Positions 27,001-39,000 of a stretch of 64,000 nucleotides of DNA are shown here, piece by piece. The notes beneath the pieces are model-generated. The model made no database searches. It had not been told where the DNA came from and saw only the letters and a list, made by a program, of their open reading frames with translations. A program made the position numbers and the translations under genes. The stretch comes from Pyrocephalus nanus (lineage: Eukaryota > Chordata > Aves > Passeriformes > Tyrannidae). How positions within the stretch are numbered: position 1 is the first letter of the stretch; the number at the start of each line of letters is the position of its first letter. The DNA is taken from the NCBI GenBank assembly GCA_038380795.1, contig CM076275.1:5272501-5336500 (forward strand). Direction: 5' to 3'.

Positions 27001-30000
27001 GATGAAGGCCTGAACACCCCTCCTCGGGGCAGGTAAAAATGGGCAAATCTCATCACTTTAAGTGGGGCTCAGGGACACAGCTGAGAGCAAAGTGCCTCCT
27101 TTCATCAGCACTTTATTTCTCAAAGGACACAGCATCTCTGCAGCTGCCCCACTCACTCCCTGGGCCTGGCCTCACCTCTTGCAAATGCATCTGTGCTGCC
27201 TTTACTTTGGCTCACAAGTCCTAGGACTTGTGACATGGACCATGGACCCAAGCCTGATCTGTGTACACATTTCCCTTATGTCTTTATGTGTTGTCCCAGA
27301 CATGTTACTGGTTCAGACTGAGCAGCTGAGAGCAAGTTGAGGTCTGAGTGTGTGAACTGCCACTCCAGCCTGCCTGGTGGTGTAGACGTGTCCTCGTGTG
27401 CTGGCTGTGGTCAACAGGAAAGATCCAGGCTATCCTAGACCAGTTGTGTTTCCAAGAACATAAAACCAATCTTAGCTTGGTATTAGGAAAGACTTGGGTC
27501 ACTGTGTAATGTAAAACATTGTGTAAGGAGATTCTTGTGCCTGGCACCTGATCCAGAGCTCGTCAGACTCAGAAGAGAGATTCCCTTTGGCATGTACTCC
27601 CTCTCAGTGGGGTGTCAATCAAAGAGAAAAAACATTACCTGGGTTTTGATTGTACTGGACCCATCAGTGACTTCTACTGTCAGGTTATAATTTGACTTCT
27701 TCCTTGCATCAAGGGGTCTTGCAATGACCATGCTGCCTGTACTCTTTTCAATGTCAAAATCCATGTCATCATCACCACCTGGGATAAGGAAGAGAAGAAA
27801 AAGAGAAAGAGGAGAGAAGTTAAAAGTCAGCTTTCTGTCTGGAGCAAGCTGCAGGTGCTGGCAGCCTCTGCAGGGGAAGGGATTCCAGGAGCTGCTGGAG
27901 ACCTAAAGGTCTGCCCTCCAGACACCCTACACAAATCACACAAGGAGCTCATACCCAGCCACAAATAGGTGAATACCAGGCAACATGCCTTGAAGGGGGC
28001 TGTGCAGGCACTCGCTCTCGCTGGACCTCTTTGGCCATGGCTAGATTGAGGACACTGCTATAGGTGAGGTTTCTCCCAAATCCAGAAACTCAATACAACA
28101 TGTGATAGATGGACACAGGAGATATTGAGGACAAGGAGAAGCTGGACAAAGAGGTTGTCACAGATGGTGACAAAGGAGTAGAAATGTAAGGTGAGCGGAA
28201 TCAAAAAAAAAAATGAGAAGAGGAAAGGATGCACTTAAGCATACGATGTCCTGGCTAGGTTGGCAACAGGGACATTTGAGCATTAATTCATTTGCATAAG
28301 ATCTCCAGCTATGCAGCATCACTGGCTTAGCATGGATCAGGGACCTGCTGGGCAGAACAGTGCTCTTGCTGGCTTCCAATTCATGGTCACACTGTGGGCA
28401 CGTCAGTGATGGTCTTCATTGCCGTGGCTGGGAGCCTGTGAGCTCCCTGAAGAAGCCCAGTATTGGAACAGTTGGGGAGGCAGACGGTGCTTCCAGGGTG
28501 AGCAGAGCCTGGTGCCTCCAACCCAGATGGCTGTGCAGTGCTGGGAACTGCAGGCCTGAGCAGCTCAGCAGCAGAAGGCTGTCCCTCACCCTACTGCTGT
28601 TCAGGCCTGGCATGGCAGCTCCTTTCTCATGCCTCACTTGCTGGTGGCCTGTTGGGCTTCTATTGCATGTGAAGCATTGCTACTCTGTTCTGAGATACAG
28701 AGAGGCTCAAAGTTTTCTGCCATTTATCCCAGGTCTTCTCCCTTCTTGGCTAGTGGGTGCTCTGGATTCTGCTTTATTCTCTTACCAGCTGGCAAAATCT
28801 TTGCTGGCTGTTAAATTATGTATCTTCCCTTGCTGGAGGAATGCAGTAGTCACTAGCCATCTGGATCACTGCTTTCCTGCTGGGAAGGAGACAGGAAGAA
28901 GCAGAGACAGAGGAAGAGAGACCCAGAGATGCCTTTCCCTGAGAAAAGAGACAGAGCTCGCTGTGCACAGTGCCAGATGGAAAGAAGCAGCCAAGGAAAG
29001 GAAAGAGATGAAGAAAAGTTGTTGCATTGCCACAGTTTTGCAGACCATCAATCCCAGTGACTGAGTCTTTGAAGACTGGGAGAGATTTTGAATGAGGTGT
29101 TGAGGGCTCTTGTTTCTCTGCATCACCCGCTTGGTTGCCAGGTACTGTGATGCTTTCCCTTCCTAGCAGGGAAAATGAAATCCTGTCCTTTCCCACCAGT
29201 ACAGAAAACAAGAGAGCCTTGAGCAGCACTTGGTGCACTGGAAACTGACAAAGACGAGGTCAAGCCATGCTCCAGCACTCAGCTGGGAGACGGGAGAATG
29301 TTCCGAGGAATACACCGTTAATTCTGCAAACCCAAGCAGACACTACTAATGCCAGATAAACTTCACTGATATTGTCTGCTCCCTGTAGCACTGTATCTTG
29401 TTGCTTAATTGTATTTATATACCATTATCCCTGCCCTAACACAGTAACAGGAAAAACTATTTCATTCACCCAACTAAGGCTCTGTCTGAGGAGGGCAGGC
29501 CCTGCAGGCAGTGCCAGGCAGATTGGGGCACCACTTCAAAACACCAAATTACATGAGTGAAATTGGCCCTCATTGGTAGGACCAGTTCTGCTCACACACT
29601 ACCTGGTGAGTCCCCTGGGGTGACAGCCCACGTCCCCTCTGCCATTGTGTGTCTTAGAGGAGGCCCTGGAGCTTCACGTTTCATGTCTAAGTCATCCCTG
29701 GGATGTGGTGAGGTGGAAGGGAGACACCCACCAGTTAGGGCAGACCAGGGCTTTGGGGAATTCTTCCCTCTCTGCTCCCTGCCCAAGACTCAGCATGGAG
29801 GGAGACACTGGGGTTGTCTGGAACACCCAGCCAGACACTGGATCCTCACAGGCAGTTTTAGCAAAACCAACAGTGTCACTCGATTCCCAGGAGGAGCTGG
29901 GACTGGCAGGCCCTGCCTCTCACGCGACATCAGAGAACACCTCAAACACTGGCAAGTTCCAGAACGCCACTAAAGAAGTGTGTTAAGTAATTGCACTTGG

Positions 30001-33000
30001 CACTGGAGCCCTTGGACGGGCAGCTTTGTCTATGGCTGTTTAAGCATTCTGGTGCCTGTGAGAAAGCTCTCCCTGTAGCTCACCTACACCTAAAGCAAAC
30101 AACGTCATTAGCTCAGGCATGCGAGCGCTGCAAAGCCGAGGGAGCCGGGGCAAACGCTCCCAGACACCGCTGCCCCGCTGCAATTCCCGCGTCTCACCCG
30201 TGATATTAAACCACACTTGGCTGGGGCCCATCTCAACGCTGATCACTCCCACCATATGGTTTACGGGGTCTGTTTCCATCACGGCGAAGTTGAAATGGGG
30301 TTCATCAAAAGCCAGAGGCTCCGAGGAGGGGCTGGGCTGGGCGACCCAGCTGATGTGAAGCCGCACGTGGGAGGAGAGCGGTGGGCTGCCGCCGTCTGTC
30401 GCCTTGACCTGCCGGGAAACGCACATGCAGTCAGGGAGAAGGCTGGTTTAGCCCATGGGAGCCCCACGGGAAAGTTCTTCTCCCACCCACCAGGAGTTTC
30501 AGGTCCGAGTGTGCCCAAAATCCCACAAAAGAATTCCTGAGCCAGTGGTCTGTGCTCTGGCTGCTTCCAAGGTAGAGCCATGCAAACCAAATTCCCCTGG
30601 ACCGTCAAGTAAATCTGCCAAGCTCTATCCACAGCAGAGACCTGGATGACAAGCCTTGTTACAAGGACCTGAAGACTGTGGAAGAGCTTTTAACCTTTAA
30701 ACCCCATGGCCTGATCAGACTGTCAGAGACATGACGAAACCCAAAGACTGTTCAGGTTTGGGCCCACATCTGTATGGGATCATGGATTCATCACTAAGAG
30801 TTGGACTCTAGTTGCACAGTTAATTTTAAATTTATTGACCATTTTTTATAGCTTCCTACCTTCTGCATTTCCTATCATTCCCTCTCAGTTTCTCTCCCTG
30901 TAACCCATTTGCCTCATTCAAGCTCTCTTCCCACCGCTGCATTTTCTCTCTCTCTTTTGCTCTTCTTTATTTTCTGTTTCTGCACCCTTTCCTCTCTTCC
31001 CCTCTCCACCCACCTCTTCCCACCGTCTCTCTCTGTTTCCCTCCCCTCTCACCGTGAGTATGTTGTATTCAGAGGCAGGGAAAGCTTTCCTGGAGAAGAC
31101 TGTGCCGGTTGTGGGGTTGATGGTGAACACCCCCTCCTCCTCCTCCTCGATGGTGTAGGTGATCTGGCTGTTCTGGCCCTGGTCCCGGTCCGAAGCGATC
31201 AGCCTGTAGACCGGCAGTGGTGTCTCTGAGGCCTCTCTCTCAGGGAGCTGCACCATGAAGAGCTTGTGGGGGAAACTGGGAGGATTATCATTGGCATCCA
31301 GGACTTGTATCACGACTCTGCTGGTAGACTTCAGGGCTGGCTCTCCATTGTCAGAAACAGCCACCTGTCAGTAAGCAAAGGGAGTAGGTGACAGAGCTCC
31401 CTGATGTGACCTAGGGTGTGAGCCAGCCTTCATCCTGACAGGCAAAAACTCAGCTAGGGGGTTTGTGTGGGTCTGCAGGGTAAAACCTGGTGGCTGCAGC
31501 TGGCACTGTGCAAGGCTTGTCCATGCACAGGGAGATAAGTTTGCAGGGCTCCTGCCTGCAGCTGCTCCGGGCAGTGGGTCAGGTTTGTCATTAGGGATCA
31601 CTAGGCTGAAAATGTTTGTATTGCCATGCCTTGGCAAGTTATCACCCTTCCTCACTCTGCTGTGCCTGTGCACGCTCCCAGCATGTTGTATTGCAGAGAG
31701 AAATGTATTATCCTCCATCAGAGAAATGTATTATCCTCCATCACCCTGACAGACTGAAACACCTCCAGATTCTTCTAGTGGGAACACACATAGCCTGGAG
31801 CAGCTGAGGATGAGGGCCAGTGACCAAAGCTACACAGTAATTCTGATACAATGAGATAAATGAGGGTGGATTGCTCTTTCCCCCATAACTTACTATTCAT
31901 CCTGCTAGAGGACAGTTCCCGTCCTCTTCCTGCATTCCCACAGCTTCCAGAATAGGACTTTTGCTCCAGTCTTCAGCAAAAAAATAATAAACCCCACAGT
32001 ACTGCTGCAGCTGTCTCTTAGGGCAACACACACCGTTTAATTAAGTTTCCCAGCAGTTGGGAGCTGATGGGATGAGATTCTTTCTCTGTGCTCCAACTTG
32101 CAAGGAAAGCTCTTTGAGGACTTAATACACTTGTAGGTAAATAAAGCTAATTACAATCATCATTACCCACCTCTAGGATATGTTCAGCCTTGTATTCTCG
32201 ATCCAGCTGCCGTGAAGTCGTAGAAATCAGACCTGCCAAGAAAGAAACCCTTTGAGCTCCAAGACTCAGCATGCAAGAAAAGCCAGGGCTGATCAGATCC
32301 CTGAGTGCCCAAAATCAGCCTGCCCTGTTTCAGGTTCCCTTTGTGATCACGAGGAGAAAGACAGATACCCCCAGAGGTAAAGCTATCCCCTGCCTTTGTG
32401 CAGGTGTTGCTCTTGCTCTCTGATCACAGAGACCAGGGAGGAGGGGGAACACCTACCAGATGCCTGCATCAGTTGAGGGTTGGCAAGGCATTAGGTGAGA
32501 AAGGCGGCAGGACCACGAAAACAAAACTTTTCTTATGCCTCTAAGTAAGAAACATTCTGCATGTGCTGGCACAAGTCTGGCCTCTTAACAAGTCTGGACT
32601 CCTGTTTTCCCTGTGCTGAACCTTGCTCTTTGTAATTTACAGTGTTTTGACAAAAGTTTGTCTTCTGTCTTGGGAAATACCCGCTATTGCACTGCTGGAA
32701 CAAATGCATTCAGGATAAACAGAAGGTACACAGTCGATATTAATGTTGGTGTATTGTTTAAGCCTTGCTGAGAGACAGGATGAATCCCCTAACAATTGCA
32801 AGATTTGAGGGATTTCTGAAAAATACACAGTAGTTTAACCACAGGGAATAGGATAGATGCAGGAGGGAGGAACTGTGGCTATAATAAATTTCAAATGGCT
32901 GCAGGAAACACCAGGCAGTGGAAGGAGGGAGTAAGGAGCAGCTGCTTGGAAGAAGACTACTGTTCACCGTTTCCACTTGTTCTCCGGGATTATTCACATT

Positions 33001-36000
33001 TGGCACTTGATGCCTTTACAATCATAAATCAACACTCCTGAATGGATTATGACAAGATGGCTCGAAAAACTCTCTTTGCTTGTATGTCAGAGGGTTTTTT
33101 TCTTCTCCTAATCATCCTTTCAACACCTTGGCAGGTGAAGAGGACTCAGAAGTGGTCTAGCTGAGAAGCTTTTGAACCTCTCCCAGGTTTTTTGGGAGGC
33201 TGTAGGGCTCCATTAGCAGCAGAACTCATGGAAATGGGGGCCTGAAGAAGGAATTGCAGCAGCAGTTCACTAGGATCTCTGATGCTCCTGTCCTCACTGC
33301 CAATAGGTTGGCTGGGGTGGGGGAACAAAGCCTAAAGCTCCAGCTACCTCATGGGATGCTTTTTGGCCTAACAAGCCCACAGAACACACAGATATTGACA
33401 ATGGAGCCACTTGACACCTGTGTGCACACAGGGAACATTTCTAGTCTATCAGATTGCAAAATCCAATTGCAGCAGACTAACACCTTGTTTGCACTGGCTT
33501 ACTGCATGCCAGCTGATGGAGGGGAATTTAGCCACTCTGAAGTGACTATTTGGATTTGCCTGGCCACACCCTGAAGTTCTTTCAAGACCTAATGAAAAAA
33601 ACTGAAAGAAAACAGGATCGTAGCTGAGCTTTCTAGAGCTGGAGAAGGAGGACTGTAGTGAAAGCAGATGAACTGGAATTTAATGACTCTCCTGACTGTC
33701 TGTACCACTGAGGATGCTCAGATCTCCCGGGGAGTAGGAGCTGACTCAGCTCTCTATCACATACCTGTACTGTATCCCAGCTGGGGGCCTCACCAGATGG
33801 AATTTTTTGGTTTAGCTTCACATCTGCTGAGCCACAAGTTGGCTTCTCCTCCTGACCCCAGGCAAACTCCCTCTGTCCCTTACCCTGCCCACCCATGACT
33901 CCCACTTTTCCCCTCTGGAGCCACTTACGACTGTGCCTTGAGATCACAAAGCCCTTGTGAGTTAATCACTCAAATTCCTGTCTGGAGTCACGGTGCTGTG
34001 CAATGCCCAGATGCACAAACTGCCAGCAGTGTTCCTATGGCCACTGAGACAGAGGTTGGACATGGTCCTTGAGAGAAGCCTGCTGGAATTAACACTTACT
34101 TTCATTTGTTGCTACCTGGTTATACACCCTGTGAGGCCAGAGGGCTAAAATGGAAGTGGAAGCTGTTATTAAGGGGGAAGAGCCATCAGCTTTTGTGGCC
34201 TGGGGAAACAGTTCCTTGGTTCTTTCTGCTGTCCCCTACAAGGACGTGGGACATGCACGTTCAGTTTTAATGAGTGTTTTGCATGAGCACGTGTCTGAGT
34301 TATCAGCACCCTGCCCTGCTGGAAAACCCCAGCCAGCCTGTCCCATAGGACTTGTGATGGAGTGGGTGTCCCTTACTTGTGTTCTTGCATGAGGCCCTGA
34401 AGGTTTCTGCTGGGTCCTACAGAGACTGAACAAAACTGTCAAAGGTCTTAATTGCACTTGGCCAATTAGCCAAGCTCTGCATCCACATAAAGGACCAGAA
34501 ACAGTCCCTTCTGTTGCCTGCATACAGGCAGGCACAAACTCTGCTCCAGCAGCCTGAGTACACACAGCAATGGGAAAGGATTGGTTGCAATTCTCCCGCT
34601 TGCTGCCTGGAAAGGGGAGAGAGGAAAGCTGGTCATGTTGGAACAGGAGCAGCAAAATTACCACCGCATTGTTGTCAGGGAACAGAAAATAATAATAACT
34701 TCTGCTGGCAAAAGCAGGGCTGGGGTGGAGGTTGCTGGCCCCCTGCCCTTGCTGCAGGGGGGAAAATCTAAGAGAGTTTAAATAGCCAGAATCAGGTTTG
34801 CAGGCATTGGGGCTTTCAAAAGAACCTGAGAAGAAAAGAGGTTATTCTTCTGAAATCCTCTTTCTTGTCTCACCCTTGCTTCCATTTGACCTTCTTTTTT
34901 CCTCCTCCTACCACCTCCCCTCTTGATCTGACCTGCTGTGCACTACTCCATGCTCAGCTGCAGCCTGTGGTGTGTTGATTTGGGGTGCAGCAGTGCAACC
35001 ACCCCTCAGACCTAAAGGGCAGGATGTCCTTCCATGCAGAAAAATACAGGGAACCACAGGCATCCTGGGGAAGCCCATGGACACTGACACAGCAGGAGAA
35101 ACACGAGAAGAACAAGCACTAGATAAGAGCTGGAGACAAACAGTCCAAAGTAAAAGGATTCTCCCAACAGCCTTTCAAGCAGCACGAATGGCTTCAACCT
35201 GACTCCTCCTGCCACAGCCTCTCAGTTCTTCCCTGTCCTCTCTGGACTCAAATCCCCTTCACATCAGGGACTGCAAAACAAGCTGAAAATCTTTCCAGCA
35301 AAAGAATACCCCAAACCCTGCTATCTGACCATCTCTCTATCTATCTCTGTCTCCCACAAACACTGCTCCTCAACAGCTGCCAGGCTGGGCTGGAGAGATT
35401 CCATCGCCGATGGCAGAAAGCTTTCATCTCAGTGCACGGTTTTGTTCCCTCTTCTCCTTAGCCTTTCATTTATTTTCCCTCTTTTTCTCCACCGTTTTTA
35501 GGGAACTGAGAGCTGGAAGAGCTCAGAGCCCTTCTGTGGTAGTTTGGGGATGCTGGAGGAGCCAAGCCCTGCTGAGGGACAGTTATCACAGCCGTTCCTG
35601 TCTCCCTGCAAGGTCTCAGGAGGAGAAGTCCAGGGGCTTTGCTCGTTATGTCTCCACTGGCCAATTCCTCCCCCCCATGTCGAGATACTGGAACAAACAC
35701 AAAACAAGTGCTCCAGGTGCAGAATTAGTGTACTTGCAGTGGTGTGGCACTGTGTCCTGAATAATCATCCAGGGCTATTCTGCAGGATTATTCTGGCTGT
35801 AGACATGCCTGTTGTAGCAGTACATCAGGACCTTAAGACCAGCAGTTCATCTTCGAGTGCTGCACTACCAGGCTGAGACCAAAAATTATAGTTTTATTCT
35901 ACTTAATGAAGCGAGTAGCCTGCCCTTGTCTGCACAATGAAAATACCACTGGGTTTCCTACAAGCTGCCTACAGCCCTAAAGGTTAGACAAGCTGTGATA

Positions 36001-39000
36001 TTCTTTCTGGCAGTAGCAGCAGATAATTTCTCCTTAGATCCTCTAAGCACAAGCATATAAACTGCTCAGTTTATGTGAATATTCACAGGTAATTATTTAT
36101 TCTTTTGGGTGACATACAAGTAAAACAATGGATAACTGAATCCTCATCAGGCTTGGAAGTAAGTCCTTAAACAATCTCCAAGCTCAGGGTTTAAAGAGAC
36201 CTCCAGCAACTGTCCAAGAGATAAGATCAGCCCATGGGTTTCTTACAGAACTCACAAACCTATCACTCTTCTCATGCAAATCACCTGAGTCTAGAGAGAG
36301 ATGAAGAAGAGATGACTCATACCTGAGAGGGCTTTTTTTGTCTAAGATGGGAATTAAAGGGTTGGCTTAGAGGTGAGGTATTTCATCAGCAAACATTCGA
36401 ATTTTGCCAGTGTCACTCGTTTTGCCGTTGAACATGACAGCCTTGGAGCATGACTTTGCAGGGCTGCACTCACACAGGGGGGAAGGTTTGACTTGCAGCA
36501 CAGAGAAGGACAAATTTCCTGCAGGGTGCAGGAGTGCAAGCTGGAGCTCAGCTGATGAGGGGAGCCAGCCTGGTGTCCTAATAGCTGTTCCTGGCTCACA
36601 CCCCACTGAAAAGGCAGTGGTTTTATAAAACAGGGCTTCTGAAGGCACCTCTGCACGGAACCCTGTGTTGTGCAAGCTGTCTCAGGGCTGTGCAGGGCTG
36701 TTTGGATTATGTGAGAAAGCTGGATGCAGAAAGACACCCTGACCTGGCTAAAAAGCTTCTGACAGTGGGGACAGCAGTGGGGGTAGCAGTGCTCACAGTC
36801 AGCTGACAGCTCTCAAGTGTATCTATAGGGTCCCATGTAAAGACACCTTATGAGTTTCTTGTAAAAAAAGGGATCTCAGTGTTTCAGAATCACAATTTCT
36901 TTCTTCCACACCCCTCTTAGCCAGCTGTAGAGCACTTCCAGAGAGCCACCACACCACTGGTAACACATAACTGAGTGCCACTCTAGCCATTTTCAACACA
37001 TCCAACTCCTTTCTCATCTGAGAGCAGGCATCTATCCCGCTGCAGTAGGGTGAACTGCTTTTATCATCTGCAGGAGATCAAAGTCATGCAATTAATCCTC
37101 TCCCATACTCAGGCTCTGTGCCTTCCCTTCCCTCTCCCAGGAGCTGATGGCGTGAAGGGCTCGGCACAGCTTTCCTTGCCAGACTGGCCCAATGTCAGCT
37201 CTGCTGGGATAGTTTGAGGAAGCTGTTTACACAAAACATCAGCGGGTTTTTGATGGCTCTGAAAGATCTGGTAAATAATCCCGAGATGAAAGATATGGAC
37301 TAGGAAGATGGCAGGAGAGGCTTACTGCACTTACTGCATTAATAGTTCCGGAGAACGGGTGGAGCCTTTAAGTGCAGTGGGATTCATTTTTGTTAATCCT
37401 GCCTGGGTCTGTCTCAGGAACAGATAGTCACCTCCAGAAGGGTGTTTCCTGGCTCAGGCTGTGCAACAGGGCAGTTGTTTACAAGGGGGAAGATTAAAAG
37501 CAATTGCTTGGTTCTCTTTAGGGCTTTGAAAGTAGCACATTTGTGTCATTCTGAGAGCCATCGGTATGCAAACAGCAGCCCTCAGGTGGAGAGTTTCAAT
37601 CCTCAGACTCCCCCACACAGTGTATTTGGAGACTGGGACTTTTGCTGCAGGAGGAAGGTGTGACAAAGGCGGCTGTGTGGGCTGTTTATATTGAATATGT
37701 AACATCCTCTGGGCACTTGGAAGCCTCAAAAACAAATGCTGAGTTGGGTCAGTCTTACCTGTAATGAGGTTAATGGTGAAAAGTCCTTGAGGATTTCCAG
37801 ATAGGATGTGAAAAGTCAGCTTTCCCTCTGAGCTAGAGTCTGGATCGAAGGCATCGAGCTGAAGGACGGATGTGTTTGGTGGGGAATTCTCCATCACAGA
37901 GGCATAGAAGACAGGTCTGGACATCTGAGGTGGATTGTCATTTGTATCAGTGACTTCAATATAAATTTCAGTCACGGAAGAGAGAGGAATTGTCCCCAGG
38001 TCAAGAGCAAGCACTGTCAGCCAGTAGTGAGATGTTCCTTCTCGGTCAAGCGATCCTATGGTCCGTATGGTGCCTAGGAGAATGACAAGAGAGTGCCTGT
38101 GAGGGATTTAAGGAACTCAGACCACTTAGTTCCTAATGCCAGAACAGTCTGTGTCTCTAGTCTGCTTCCTGGTCTTTGCTACAAATACAAACTCTGGCAC
38201 CAACCTTGTATGACCATGAGACTGTGTGGAAGGCGAGGGCTGAGGGTTAATTTTTATTACACAAGTGAAAGGAAAGAGTTTGGAATTTTGGGGGAGGAAA
38301 GACATTGATTTTCCATTATTTTAAGGAGACAAACCCCGCCTGCTCCTACGTAGATACGAGGATACACTTAGTATATCCCTGCACAAGCAAGAAAGGCTTG
38401 AATGAATGGAACTGTGCAAATAGAGAGAATGTAGAAATGTCCTATCGGGTCAAAAAGTCAGGCCAAACACAGCATGTGGTTTAATCCTTTAAACTACACT
38501 ATTAAAAACCACGATTCAATTAAGATGTCATTACCTGTGTCCTTTTCGATGCTGAAGACGGACAGGCCAGTGCCCTCTCGGAGGAAATACTGAACCTCTC
38601 CATCTTTCCCCTTGTCGATATCCTTGGCTGTGACCATCATCACCGATGTGCCCTTAGGGCTGTTCTCCTGCACCCAGCCTTTGAAGACAAAGGAGGCAAA
38701 GCGTGGTGGGTGCAAGTTCTCGTTGACATCAATGATGTTCACTTCCAGGTGGCAGAGGGAAGAGCGGGAGAAGGGCTTCCCGCCGTCACTGACCTGCACG
38801 GTTAGATTGTAAGAGTCCTTCTTCTCATAGTCCAGCTCCTTCTCCAACCGGAGTGCCCCGGTCAGCTTATCCACATGAAACATCATGTCCTCGTCATTAA
38901 TGAGGCTGTACCTCACCTCACCCCCAGAACCAGCGTCTGGGTCAAAAGCCTCCAGAAACAGGAGGACGGTTCCCACGGGCAGGTCCTCTGGGACCATCAC

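Noticed and set aside
27478..27520. Possible CR1 internal segment (TTAGGAAAGACTTGGGTCACTG)
   Set aside because: It only loosely resembles the CR1 3' region and lacks adjoining matches, so it is too weak to call.
28360..29064. Plus-strand ORF of 234 codons in intron 6
   Set aside because: No recognisable domain. The C-terminal part is simple charged sequence ([27 protein letters not shown]) from a purine-rich stretch. Length alone is within chance for a window of this size.
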